Shown piece after piece: positions 47,250 through 55,577 of a DNA stretch of 64,000 bases. The stretch is from contig NZ_PJCF01000007.1 of assembly GCF_002835935.1 (NCBI RefSeq), positions 124,001-188,000 on the forward strand, written 5' to 3'. Source of the DNA: Paraglaciecola sp. MB-3u-78 (GTDB lineage: Bacteria > Pseudomonadota > Gammaproteobacteria > Enterobacterales > Alteromonadaceae). The translations under genes and the position numbers were made by a program. The notes beneath the pieces are model-generated. The model searched no databases and had not been told where the DNA came from. It saw only the letters and a list, made by a program, of their open reading frames with translations. Positions within the stretch are counted from its first letter, which is position 1. The number at the start of each line of letters is the position of its first letter.

Positions 47250-48629
47250 TTAACCCCTTCTCCAAGTTGTGCCAGCGGCTGAATCTTCAAGCACCACATT
47301 TAATGCGTTTAGCGCATCGCGTGCAGCATCAGCCGCAGCCCAATCTTTACTAGCCCGTGCATCGTTCCGCGCCTTAATCAAGGATTCAATCTCAGCAACG
47401 TCATCCTGTTCCCCGCCCGCAGCGCCTTGCAAAAAATCATTCGGTGATTGCTGTAAAATACCTAAGATATCTGCCAGTTTTATCATCACACCGGCTAAAT
47501 CGGCAGCTTGTTGTTTATCAGACTTATTGATTTCTTTGGCCAAATCGAACAATACAGCAAAAGCTTCGGGGGTATTAAAATCATCGTCCATAGCTTGATT
47601 AAAACGTGTTTGATAATCACCCATGGCGATATCCACATCCATATTGGGCGTGACATCTCGTAATGCAGTGTATAAACGTTCTAATGAAGCGCGGGCTTGC
47701 TGGATGAAACTATCTGAATAACTTAACTGGCTGCGGTACTGGGCAGACATTAAAAAATAACGCACGGTTTCGGCATCATAGACTTCCAAAACATCACGCA
47801 AAGTGAAAAAGTTGCCTAAAGACTTAGACATCTTTTCTTGGTTTACTTGCACCATACCGGTGTGCATCCAATAATTCACATAAGGTGTATCAAAAGCACA
47901 GCAGGATTGCGCCACTTCGTTTTCATGGTGAGGAAAGATCAAATCAGAACCACCACCATGAATATCAAAATGTTTGCCTAAATGTTTATGATTCATCGCA
48001 GAACACTCAATATGCCAACCTGGACGACCATTGCCCCAAGGTGATGTCCAAAAAGGTTCCCCTGGCTTAACTGATTTCCAAAGTACAAAGTCTAATGGAT
48101 CGCGCTTTTCAGCGGTCACTTCAACTCTGGCGCCAGAATTAAGTTGCTCTAGGTCTTGGCGTCCCAACTTTCCATAGTCGGCATAGGTACTGACTTCAAA
48201 CAACACATCGCCACTGGGTGCTTGATAAGCATAACCTTTATCAATAAGAAGTTGGATAACGTTAACAATTTCAGGGATATGGGTAGTCACCCGTGGTTCA
48301 ATATCAGGCTCAATCAAACCGATAGCCGCGAAGTCTTCATGCATACGGGCAATGGTTTTCTCAGTAAATTGTTCTGGAGTTAAACCTTGATCATTTGCTC
48401 TTGAGATGATTTTATCGTCTACATCTGTGATGTTACGTACATAGTTCACTTCAAGTCCACGAGATCGCATGTAACGCACCATCAAATCAAAACTCAAATA
48501 GGTACGGGCATGTCCAACATGACAAACGTCATACACTGTAATACCACATACATACAAACCCACCTTACCTGCTTGCAATGGTTGAAATTGCTCTTTCTGA
48601 CGGGTTAAAGTGTTGTATATATGTAACAT
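47250..48629 (-). CDS. cysS: Cysteinyl-tRNA synthetase
   Basis: 459 aa from the ATG at 48629 ([13 protein letters not shown]), the family start; the open frame runs 27 codons further to 48710. Class I synthetase: HIGH-type motif HVGHA in [16 protein letters not shown], the zinc site with Cys30 and GWHIECSAM, and KMSKS in [12 protein letters not shown]. It ends [11 protein letters not shown], typical for CysS. It charges tRNA-Cys. Divergent from ppiB, as in many gammaproteobacteria. Confidence 0.96.
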   Translation of the reverse strand: MLHIYNTLTRQKEQFQPLQAGKVGLYVCGITVYDVCHVGHARTYLSFDLMVRYMRSRGLEVNYVRNITDVDDKIISRANDQGLTPEQFTEKTIARMHEDFAAIGLIEPDIEPRVTTHIPEIVNVIQLLIDKGYAYQAPSGDVLFEVSTYADYGKLGRQDLEQLNSGARVEVTAEKRDPLDFVLWKSVKPGEPFWTSPWGNGRPGWHIECSAMNHKHLGKHFDIHGGGSDLIFPHHENEVAQSCCAFDTPYVNYWMHTGMVQVNQEKMSKSLGNFFTLRDVLEVYDAETVRYFLMSAQYRSQLSYSDSFIQQARASLERLYTALRDVTPNMDVDIAMGDYQTRFNQAMDDDFNTPEAFAVLFDLAKEINKSDKQQAADLAGVMIKLADILGILQQSPNDFLQGAAGGEQDDVAEIESLIKARNDARASKDWAAADAARDALNALNVVLEDSAAGTTWRRG

Positions 48630-48801
48630 CGAATCAAAATCCTCTGATGGGTAATAGTAAGGGAGAGTATTTAAAAACGGGATTCTATCACCGAGAAACC
48701 TACGCTGCATCAGCCAATCGCTCTTAAAGCCTTAAAAAATCTTAAGATTTAAGCTAGAATGCACTGATTATTTTTATATTGTTAAATTAAGGATCTATTT
48801 C

Positions 48802-49296
48802 ATGGTTAAAATCCATACGAATTATGGCGTTATCACCCTAACTTTGTTTGCTGACAAAGCCCCTATTACAGTTGCCAACTTTTTGGATTATGTAAAAGAA
48901 GGTTTTTATGACAACACCATCTTTCACCGAGTGATTGACGGTTTTATGGTCCAAGGCGGCGGGTTTGAACCGGGTATGGTTCAAAAAGAGAGTAAAGCGA
49001 CGATCCAAAACGAAGCCAATAATGGTTTGCTTAATAACCTTGGAACAGTCGCCATGGCGCGCACTAACGAACCTCATTCAGCCACAGCACAGTTTTTTAT
49101 TAATGTGGGCGATAACAGTTTTTTAAACTTTAAAAGTGAAAGCACCGATGGATGGGGCTACTGCGTATTTGCTGAAGTATCTGAAGGCATGGACGTAGTT
49201 GAAAAAATTAGAGCGGTAACGACCGGTAACTCTGGCTATCATCAAGATGTGCCCGAGGAAGATGTGGTTATTCAAAAGGCTGAAATAGTCGAATAA
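48802..49296 (+). CDS. ppiB: Peptidyl-prolyl cis-trans isomerase B (cyclophilin)
   Basis: 164 aa, the cytosolic PpiB length with no signal peptide. Cyclophilin motifs: [32 protein letters not shown] (active Arg and Phe region), [18 protein letters not shown] and [14 protein letters not shown]. It speeds proline isomerisation during folding. It lies between cysS (divergent) and lpxH (same strand, 86 bases downstream), a conserved neighbourhood. Confidence 0.96.
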   Translation: MVKIHTNYGVITLTLFADKAPITVANFLDYVKEGFYDNTIFHRVIDGFMVQGGGFEPGMVQKESKATIQNEANNGLLNNLGTVAMARTNEPHSATAQFFINVGDNSFLNFKSESTDGWGYCVFAEVSEGMDVVEKIRAVTTGNSGYHQDVPEEDVVIQKAEIVE

Positions 49297-49305
49297 CATT
49301 CAAAG

Positions 49306-49348
49306 GCCAGAGAGTTGAATCGGTTCAATCTATTTGACTCTCTTGGCA
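49306..49348 (+). terminator. Hairpin between ppiB and lpxH
   Basis: Inverted arms CCAGAGAGT / ACTCTCTTGG (one bulge) with an inner small stem TTGAA/TTCAA. It sits right after the ppiB stop, with no marked U-run after it; likely attenuates read-through. Confidence 0.4.
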
Positions 49349-49382
49349 CTGCCTATAAACACTCAACATTCTGTTCCATTAC

Positions 49383-50114
49383 ATGATCCCTTTTACTTAC
49401 TTTATCTCCGATCTACATTTATCTGCTGATAGAGACGACATTAACCAATGTTTATTTACGTTTTTGTCTGAACAAGCACCTCAAGCCGATGCTTTATATG
49501 TGTTAGGCGATTTATTTGAGGTATGGATTGGCGACGACGATCAAAATAGTTTTACTTTGAGCATCGCTAAGGCATTTAACGCCTTGGGACAATCAGGGGT
49601 GCCGATCTATTTTATTCATGGCAATCGAGACTTTTTAATCCGTCAACGATTTGCTAAACAAGCAGGATTCAAAATATTGCCGGAGCAAGTGGTAATAGAT
49701 TTATACGGCGACCCAACCCTCATCATGCATGGTGATGAACTGTGCACCAAGGACACTGAATACCAAGCTTTTCGTAAAAAAGCCCGCAGTTGGTGGTGGC
49801 CAAGGATCATGTTGAGCCTACCTTTATCGACACGGCGAAAGCTAGCAAACAAAGGGCGGGCTACCAGTAAACAGAAGCAATCGGCCCTGAGCGCTGAGAT
49901 TATGGATGTCACATCCGAAGAAGTCATAACCTACATGCAAAAGTTTGCAGTGAAAAAACTCATCCATGGACATACTCATAGACCTGCCATACACCCATTA
50001 GAAATTAACGGCCAGCCAGCTCAGCGAATAGTGTTAGGTGATTGGTATGATCAGGGCAGTATACTCAAAGTTAGCGCTGCAGCTATTGAGCTAAAACAGC
50101 AAAAATTTAGCTGA
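49383..50114 (+). CDS. lpxH: UDP-2,3-diacylglucosamine diphosphatase
   Basis: 243 aa calcineurin-like metallophosphatase. Metal motifs: SDLHLS (9-14), GDLFEVWIGDDD, HGNRDFLI, HGDELCTKD and HGHTHRPAIH. It hydrolyses UDP-2,3-diacyl-GlcN to lipid X and UMP in lipid A synthesis at the inner leaflet of the inner membrane. Adjacent to ppiB as in E. coli. Confidence 0.95.
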   Translation: MIPFTYFISDLHLSADRDDINQCLFTFLSEQAPQADALYVLGDLFEVWIGDDDQNSFTLSIAKAFNALGQSGVPIYFIHGNRDFLIRQRFAKQAGFKILPEQVVIDLYGDPTLIMHGDELCTKDTEYQAFRKKARSWWWPRIMLSLPLSTRRKLANKGRATSKQKQSALSAEIMDVTSEEVITYMQKFAVKKLIHGHTHRPAIHPLEINGQPAQRIVLGDWYDQGSILKVSAAAIELKQQKFS

Positions 50115-50129
50115 AACCACTTTGATAAT

Positions 50130-50489
50130 TTGATAAAGAGTATGCAAGTCATGGAGAAGCCTGTGAAAAAGTCATTCAACTTGTCCAAAAAAAAAAGCGG
50201 GTTATTGATCGAGTGGATGCCACAGCTGAAATTAATAAAATCTTTTCAATTCAAGGGTCAACAGCGTCAAGAAAGCTGGCAACTGATAGAGCTTGATACT
50301 CAAGCAGCTAAAACCGAAGCTTATTTTGACAAGTTATATACCTATCAAAGTACAGAGTATGCTGATATTGGAGACGATCATACAGATGAATTCTTTGCAA
50401 AAATGTTAACGTTGGGATTTGTCGAAGGGGGTGCTTCAGGATTTTACAATGATAAAGGGGAAATTATTGGTAACCATCACAATGAATAA
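50130..50489 (+). CDS. Hypothetical protein, 119 aa
   Basis: Unrecognised, soluble, follows lpxH by 15 bases. Basic N-terminus (KKSFNLSKKKSG) and an acidic C-terminal half (EYADIGDDHTDEFFAKMLTLGF, then GFYNDKGEIIG). The start is unclear: 50130 or the internal Met at 50151 (MEKPVKKSF). An A10 homopolymer at 50187-50196 could slip and switch the frame. Codon use looks like its neighbours, so I accept it as a gene with an unknown function. Confidence 0.55.
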   Translation: MIKSMQVMEKPVKKSFNLSKKKSGLLIEWMPQLKLIKSFQFKGQQRQESWQLIELDTQAAKTEAYFDKLYTYQSTEYADIGDDHTDEFFAKMLTLGFVEGGASGFYNDKGEIIGNHHNE

Positions 50490-50535
50490 ACAAATATTGT
50501 TGGTGGTAAGGTCTGGATGAGAACTATCTAGCAAA

Positions 50536-50580
50536 GATCTTAACAAGTTGTTTGTTAAGATCCGGCTCAAACTACGAGCC
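50536..50580. terminator. Double hairpin between the 119-aa gene and csp
   Basis: An 11-bp perfect stem (GATCTTAACAA / TTGTTAAGATC, 5-base loop) immediately followed by a 5-bp GGCTC / GAGCC stem. It lies between converging genes (stops at 50489 plus strand, 50606 minus strand), as expected for a bidirectional terminator. U-runs are weak. Confidence 0.6.
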
Positions 50581-50605
50581 TAAATTGCTAGTTTAACAGT
50601 GGTTC

Positions 50606-50812
50606 TTATAAAGGAACTACTTTATTTGCACATGGGCCTTTTTGACCTTCGCCAACTTCAAACTCAACAGCTTGGCCGTCAGTCAAAGTAGCGTAACCGC
50701 CACCAGCTTGGATTTCTGAATGGTGAACAAATAAGTCTTTGCTTCCGTCTTCTGGAGCTATAAAACCGAAACCTTTATCTGCATTGAACCACTTTACTGT
50801 ACCTTTACTCAT
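50606..50812 (-). CDS. Cold-shock protein, CspA family
   Basis: 68 aa; the true start is the ATG at 50812 (MSKGTVKWF), not the far-upstream start of the longer frame. A single cold-shock domain with RNP1 KGFGFI and RNP2 LFVHH, which binds single-stranded RNA and DNA and melts mRNA structure. The non-coding leader toward 51100 may contain a cold-responsive 5' UTR, as in other csp genes; that is inference. Confidence 0.95.
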   Translation of the reverse strand: MSKGTVKWFNADKGFGFIAPEDGSKDLFVHHSEIQAGGGYATLTDGQAVEFEVGEGQKGPCANKVVPL

Positions 50813-51038
50813 TTTGAACTCTCTTCTTGTAGTGAAATAGTTTAATTCCTTTTGCGTTATCACCATCGCGCAAAAGGATATTGAATACGGGACGTAGTCT
50901 AGCAGCTTAATTACAAAATGTCTGAATAATTTGAACTTTATTGAATAAATATCTAATTCAGTAAAAATCACCGCAAAAAACTAGGCACCTAGTGTCTCAT
51001 AAATCCCATAAAACGTAAAATAAATACTTGCCACATTT

Positions 51039-51081
51039 GATTACAGGTGTAATCTCTAGGTTTCCGACTACACTTGTAATC
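51039..51081. promoter_or_regulatory. Paired palindromic operators upstream of the BlaI-like gene
   Basis: GATTACAGGTGTAATC (51039-51054), a perfect 7-bp inverted repeat around GG, and GACTACACTTGTAATC (51066-51081), a near copy 27 bases on. Both fit the TACA-N2-TGTA core bound by BlaI/MecI repressors. They overlap the space between csp (minus) and blaI (plus), so they could control either gene; autorepression of blaI is the simplest reading. Confidence 0.75.
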
Positions 51082-51111
51082 AACTTAGGATTCAATTCAA
51101 AGACAAAAATT

Positions 51112-51504
51112 ATGACAACAGACACAAAAAAAACAGATATCAGCAAAACAGAATTTGAAGTGCTCGATGTATTATGGGAACAATACCCTGCCTCAGCCAA
51201 CGACATCATCCAGCGCTTAAACCAAAACAAACCATGGCATGAAAAAACCGTTAAAACCCTGATCAGTAGACTGGTAAAAAAACACATTATTGACTTTGAT
51301 AAGCAACAACGTAGTTATTTGTATTTTCCTTTAGTTGCACGCAGCACTTATATCGAAAAGGAAAGTAAAAGTTTAGTCAGTCGTTTGTTTGGTGGAAAGG
51401 TAGCACCATTAGTTGCGGGTTTTGCTAACACCGACTCCTTGTCCCAAGAAGATGTAGATGAGCTTAAATCCCTGATTAAAAAGTGGGAGCAAGACAATGT
51501 CTAA
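51112..51504 (+). CDS. BlaI/MecI/CopY family transcriptional repressor
   Basis: 130 aa from the ATG at 51112 (MTTDTKKTD), with the paired palindromes just upstream. Winged-helix domain: ISKTEFEVLDVLWEQYPASANDIIQRL, then HEKTVKTLISRLVKKHII, and the C-terminal dimer helices (LSQEDVDELKSLIKKWEQ). BlaI-type repressors are cleaved when an M56 sensor peptidase is activated. The next gene, overlapping by 8 bases, is exactly such a peptidase. Confidence 0.9.
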   Translation: MTTDTKKTDISKTEFEVLDVLWEQYPASANDIIQRLNQNKPWHEKTVKTLISRLVKKHIIDFDKQQRSYLYFPLVARSTYIEKESKSLVSRLFGGKVAPLVAGFANTDSLSQEDVDELKSLIKKWEQDNV

Positions 51505-52720
51505 TTGGTTAATTGAACAACAAATTGTCATCAGTTTTTTATTGTTAACGCTGATCACCCTTGAAGCAAAAGCCATGAAAAATCTAGGAGCCGAGGTGAT
51601 TTACGCACTTTGGTTATTAGTCCCTTTATTATTGATTGCTAATAACCTACCCCAAGATGTTATTACAGTAGACGATAAATCTATCTACCGTTATATAGTT
51701 GAAATAGGCGCAGCAACAAATACCGTAAATATTAACTTTAACTGGGCATTGTTATGGTTATCTGGATGCCTTGCTATTTTATCTCTTGGTGCAATTGCTC
51801 AGTGGAAAATTTACCGCATTGCTCACTTTGGATCTCGCAAAGTAGAACTTGGTATAGCGTTACCCAATACATTGACAGTTGTCAAAAACAATCAATTATC
51901 AAGCCCAATACTGAGCGGTATATTCAAACCCACCTTACTTATCCCCGAGGGCTTCCACAGTCAATTCAGTGTGCGTCAACAACAGTTAATGATAAACCAC
52001 GAGTTAGTGCACTTTCACCGCGGTGATAACCTTTATAATTTATTTGCCTTATTGTTTGTGGCCGTATTTTGGTTCAACCCACTCACTTGGTTGGCTTACC
52101 GTGCCTTTCGGCGCAGCCAAGAATTAGCATGCGACGCAGCCGTACTCAAACAATCAACTACCGAAGATCAAATCAGCTACAGCAAAGCACTGGTGCAATG
52201 CGCTGAACGTTCACTACACAGCTTTTCGATTTACTCACCCTATGGAGAAAAACACACTATGTTTAAACGTATCATAAACATTCAAAGCCCATCAAAAATC
52301 AAACCTGCATTAATAGGCCTATCTATCGCATTATCCAGTACCTTGCTTGCCAGTGTCGCGTTTGCCAATTTAGCCGAGACTGCTCACTCAGTCGATAAGC
52401 CCTCTATGGCAATCCCGGTAATAAGAATTGAACCCAAATATCCAGTTGAAGCTGCACGCGATAATCAAGAGGGATCTGTAATATTACAGTTTGATATTAC
52501 TCAAGATGGCTCAACCGACAATATTGAAGTGATTGAATCATTTCCACAACAAGTGTTCGACAAAAATGCCATCACCGCTTTAAAACAGTGGACTTACAAA
52601 CCCCGAATACAAGGTGGTCAGGCACAAATACAAAGCGGTCTAAAAGTACAATTAGATTTCAAACTGGATAAACCTTATGAAGGTCAGACTGCGATAAATT
52701 CCAGTATTGAAAAAATCTAA
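51497..52720 (+). CDS. M56 (BlaR1-type) sensor peptidase fused to a TonB C-terminal domain
   Basis: 407 aa. N-terminal membrane helices at about 11-25, 35-50 and 82-103, then a membrane-embedded M56 zinc peptidase with HEXXH (His168-His172, HELVH) and the third ligand region SQELACDAAVL. Helix 4 is around 278-300. A periplasmic TonB-type domain (about 308-402, EPKYPVEAARDNQEGSVILQFDI) replaces the penicillin-binding domain of BlaR1. It may sense a periplasmic signal and cleave the BlaI repressor encoded 8 bases upstream. TonB-like energy transfer is unproven. Confidence 0.9.
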   Translation: MSNWLIEQQIVISFLLLTLITLEAKAMKNLGAEVIYALWLLVPLLLIANNLPQDVITVDDKSIYRYIVEIGAATNTVNINFNWALLWLSGCLAILSLGAIAQWKIYRIAHFGSRKVELGIALPNTLTVVKNNQLSSPILSGIFKPTLLIPEGFHSQFSVRQQQLMINHELVHFHRGDNLYNLFALLFVAVFWFNPLTWLAYRAFRRSQELACDAAVLKQSTTEDQISYSKALVQCAERSLHSFSIYSPYGEKHTMFKRIINIQSPSKIKPALIGLSIALSSTLLASVAFANLAETAHSVDKPSMAIPVIRIEPKYPVEAARDNQEGSVILQFDITQDGSTDNIEVIESFPQQVFDKNAITALKQWTYKPRIQGGQAQIQSGLKVQLDFKLDKPYEGQTAINSSIEKI

Positions 52721-52753
52721 GTCCAACATTAAATAAAAGGATTAGATAACCGA

Positions 52754-53901
52754 ATGAAATACACACTCATGTTTGTCTTTTTTTTAATCACTTCGCCAAT
52801 AGCTGATGCAGATGAATTTGAGACTATTTCAATAAAGCACCCCACGTTTTCTGAAATACTTAATTTCAATATAATGCTCCCACCAAATTACGAAAAAAAC
52901 GATTCAAAATCCTACATATTAATGTTTGATTTTCATCCAAGAGCTAATAACTATCTAAACGGCATGCATGATTGGTTAAGTCATAATGGCGAATGGCCTT
53001 GGTTAGAAACGATAATTGTAATGCCAGCGTTGGGAAACAGTGTGGGTGTGTTATTTGACGAAACAGGGAAGACAACAACGCTTCTCGACTTCTTTGAAAA
53101 TAGGTTATTCCCCGAGATAGACCGAAAGTATCGGACAAATGGCTTCAAAATAATGAGTGGGTTTAAGGTCAACGCCACTTTATTTTATCTGCTTTGATCA
53201 ACAAACCCGAAATGATTAACGCGTACTTCGTAACAAGTCCTCAACTAAGCGATAATTTCGCAAGAATATTGTCAACCGCCAGCAGCAAGCTTAAGCGTTT
53301 AAATAACAAACCTCGATTCCTTTATTTTACACAGGGGGACTCGATTAAAGAAGAATCTCAGCAGGAGTCGTATAACAAACTTCAAATGATTTTGAAATCA
53401 TCGTCACCTAAATCCCTTGAGTGGCATCACAAAGACTTGAATGATAACTACTTTATGTCAATGCCTCTGTTAACCACTATTCTGGGTATTGAGCAACTTT
53501 TCAACGATATACATTCAGGATTGGAACCTACTTCTGACATATCTCAAAAAGGTATCTCTGAAATAGTAAAACACTACGAATATCTATCTAACCAGAAGTA
53601 CGGATTCGAAGTGTCACCAAAAAAATCTATAGAAAAAAGAGGTTTCCATTTACTGAAAAGTTCCCATGAAAAGGGAATTATGATCCTTCAAGAAGCAACT
53701 AAATTGTTTCCAGACGACGCATACAGCTATCACAACTTAGCTAGAGGCTACGGGGAGATTGGCGATTATGAAAATGCGCTAATCCAACAAAAAGTGGCGG
53801 TCAGTAAATCAGAAACAATGTTAACTTGGCATAGAAACAGAATGCTTGAATTCTTAAATAAATTTAATAACAAACTAACTAATAAAAGCTCTGATGAATA
53901 A
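52754..53901 (+). pseudogene. Esterase/alpha-beta hydrolase with TPR end, frameshifted
   Basis: Two frames make one protein. 52754-53197 has a signal peptide (MKYTLMFVFFLITSPIADA) and an esterase-like start (FNIMLPPNYEKNDSKSYIL, MFDFHP...) and ends near the nucleophile-elbow region MSGFKVNA. After a single-base shift near 53180-53190, a -1 frame continues (ALINKPEMINAYFVTSP; PRFLYFTQGD) to a C-terminal TPR-like helix pair ending at 53901. The second frame has only a TTG start overlapping the first stop. A real or sequencing indel is the simplest cause. The expected GxSxG serine is not obvious. It would be a secreted enzyme of the Fes/esterase-D type. Confidence 0.75.
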
Positions 53902-54676
53902 CAAAATACTTAAGGTGACTGGACTTTGTTGCTTACTGTGTTGCGCTTCATTAAAAGCGATGGTTATCCGCCATGATGTAAATGATAGTGAATATATAAA
54001 TTTAGCTTCGCACTTCAATCCGACAATCACGTTCACAATGTTACATAACACAAAGGATGTTGTGGAAGGGACCGGTACAATAATAAGAAACAATTGGGTT
54101 CTAACGGCTGCTCATGTAGCTAATATATTAAAAGTGGGTGATGACGTTTACGTTGATAGCAAAATACAAAAAATAATTATTCATCCTAAATGGCAAGATA
54201 GAAAATTTCCTTTCGATATTGCTTTAGTAAAAATCGAAATGACGCCAGAACGCATGGTTATCACAAATCTTTACGACAAGTCAGATGAAGTAAGTCAGAT
54301 CGCTACTTTTTTGGGTAGAGGTAATTTTGGTAATGGGCTTAAAGGTATTATAAATAGTGACGGACTGTTAAGGGCCGCTCAAAATGTCGTTGAAGAAGTA
54401 GACCCACGATGGATTAGGTTTAAATTCGATCAAGGTGACAAAGCGCTGGCGCTAGAAGGTATTAGCGGTCCCGGTGATTCTGGCGGCCCAGCTTTCATTT
54501 CAAATGATAAAGGCTTATTCATTATAGGCGTTAGCTCCTGGCAAGATGCCGCTCCCACAAATTGGCTAGAGGCCAGATATAACGTAATAGAAAATTACTC
54601 TCGCGTGTCTTATTTTATTGATTGGATACGCGAGAACACTGTTGACTGTGCTCAGAAAAAAGAATGCGCCAAATAA
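53894..54676 (+). CDS. Secreted trypsin-like serine protease (S1)
   Basis: 260 aa. Signal peptide (MNNKILKVTGLCCLLCCASLKA). Full catalytic triad: His74 (LTAAHV), Asp108 (FPFDIALVKI) and Ser196 (GPGDSGGPA). The region before the serine lacks the usual Asp at the base of the S1 pocket in a recognisable place, so specificity is unclear. It overlaps the end of the esterase-TPR gene by 8 bases, so both were one transcript. Confidence 0.9.
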   Translation: MNNKILKVTGLCCLLCCASLKAMVIRHDVNDSEYINLASHFNPTITFTMLHNTKDVVEGTGTIIRNNWVLTAAHVANILKVGDDVYVDSKIQKIIIHPKWQDRKFPFDIALVKIEMTPERMVITNLYDKSDEVSQIATFLGRGNFGNGLKGIINSDGLLRAAQNVVEEVDPRWIRFKFDQGDKALALEGISGPGDSGGPAFISNDKGLFIIGVSSWQDAAPTNWLEARYNVIENYSRVSYFIDWIRENTVDCAQKKECAK

Positions 54677-54776
54677 ATAGTTAAAAAGGAAGTAACGATT
54701 GAAACATGCACATCCAAAATACTTGAATATCTTGCCCAGATCGTTAGCTGGGTTAACCCTAATAAAAACATTTGAA

Positions 54777-55496
54777 ATGATTGTTCAATCGTCAAAAGTA
54801 ATTCTTGTTAGCTTTATTGCGTTGTTACTTTCTGGATGCACAATGCAACCAAAAGTGCATCTATTTACGGCAAATGCTAATGACCAAGAAATGTTCCCTA
54901 TCGTACAAACCTTAACAAAAAATAATTATGAAGTTATTGAAAATAGTCATGAATTCCCAAAAGAAATTATTAGCGACACAATAGTATTTTCACTTGGTTC
55001 TGTTTCAAATCAACAAATATCAAAAATCACAGGTCTCATAGAAAATTTTATAGGTAAAAAACTTAATATTAGTTATTTCGGTAGGGGTAAACATAGTTTT
55101 ACCAAAAATAACATCGGACTATACCTTTTTGGTAATCCTTCAGCAAGAACACAAAAGACCGAGTCCATATCGTTTCTAAATGAATTTGCAGCGACACAAT
55201 GCGATAGCATCGGTTATGCATACCTCAAGTTTTTTGAAGATGGTAAGTATGAATTGACCACAGGGACTGACAATGCCAATGAGTCAATCCAAAATAGTGA
55301 TAATGGTATTTGGAAAAAAGAAATATCAATCATTACTCTTTTCCAAGACAACGAAGCTAAGACCTCCTTTAGACTGACCAAAATTGATGAAGCGACCCAA
55401 TATGGTCTAAAGAAGGGGTGGGTACTAGCGCCAAATAAAAACGATGGTTTCATCGATAACTGCGAGTTCGAGTTTACTGTTATTCTCCAACAATAA
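54777..55496 (+). CDS. Putative lipoprotein, unknown function
   Basis: 240 aa from the ATG at 54777, which opens a lipoprotein signal (MIVQSSKVILVSFIALLLSGC, lipobox LLSGC, Cys21). A TTG at 54699 has a better ribosome site (AAGGAAG) and would add 26 residues ahead of the signal; I prefer the later start because lipoprotein signals begin the protein. The mature part shows a central NGIWKKEISIITLFQ beta-rich segment and no known domain. It follows the S1 protease by 100 bases and may be part of its cluster. Confidence 0.65.
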   Translation: MIVQSSKVILVSFIALLLSGCTMQPKVHLFTANANDQEMFPIVQTLTKNNYEVIENSHEFPKEIISDTIVFSLGSVSNQQISKITGLIENFIGKKLNISYFGRGKHSFTKNNIGLYLFGNPSARTQKTESISFLNEFAATQCDSIGYAYLKFFEDGKYELTTGTDNANESIQNSDNGIWKKEISIITLFQDNEAKTSFRLTKIDEATQYGLKKGWVLAPNKNDGFIDNCEFEFTVILQQ

Positions 55497-55577
55497 ATTA
55501 TGGAAGTGCAATTGTAGAAAGCCACCTTTTACAGATTATATTTTATGATGACCTTGCCTTCCCAATTGAACTTTTAA

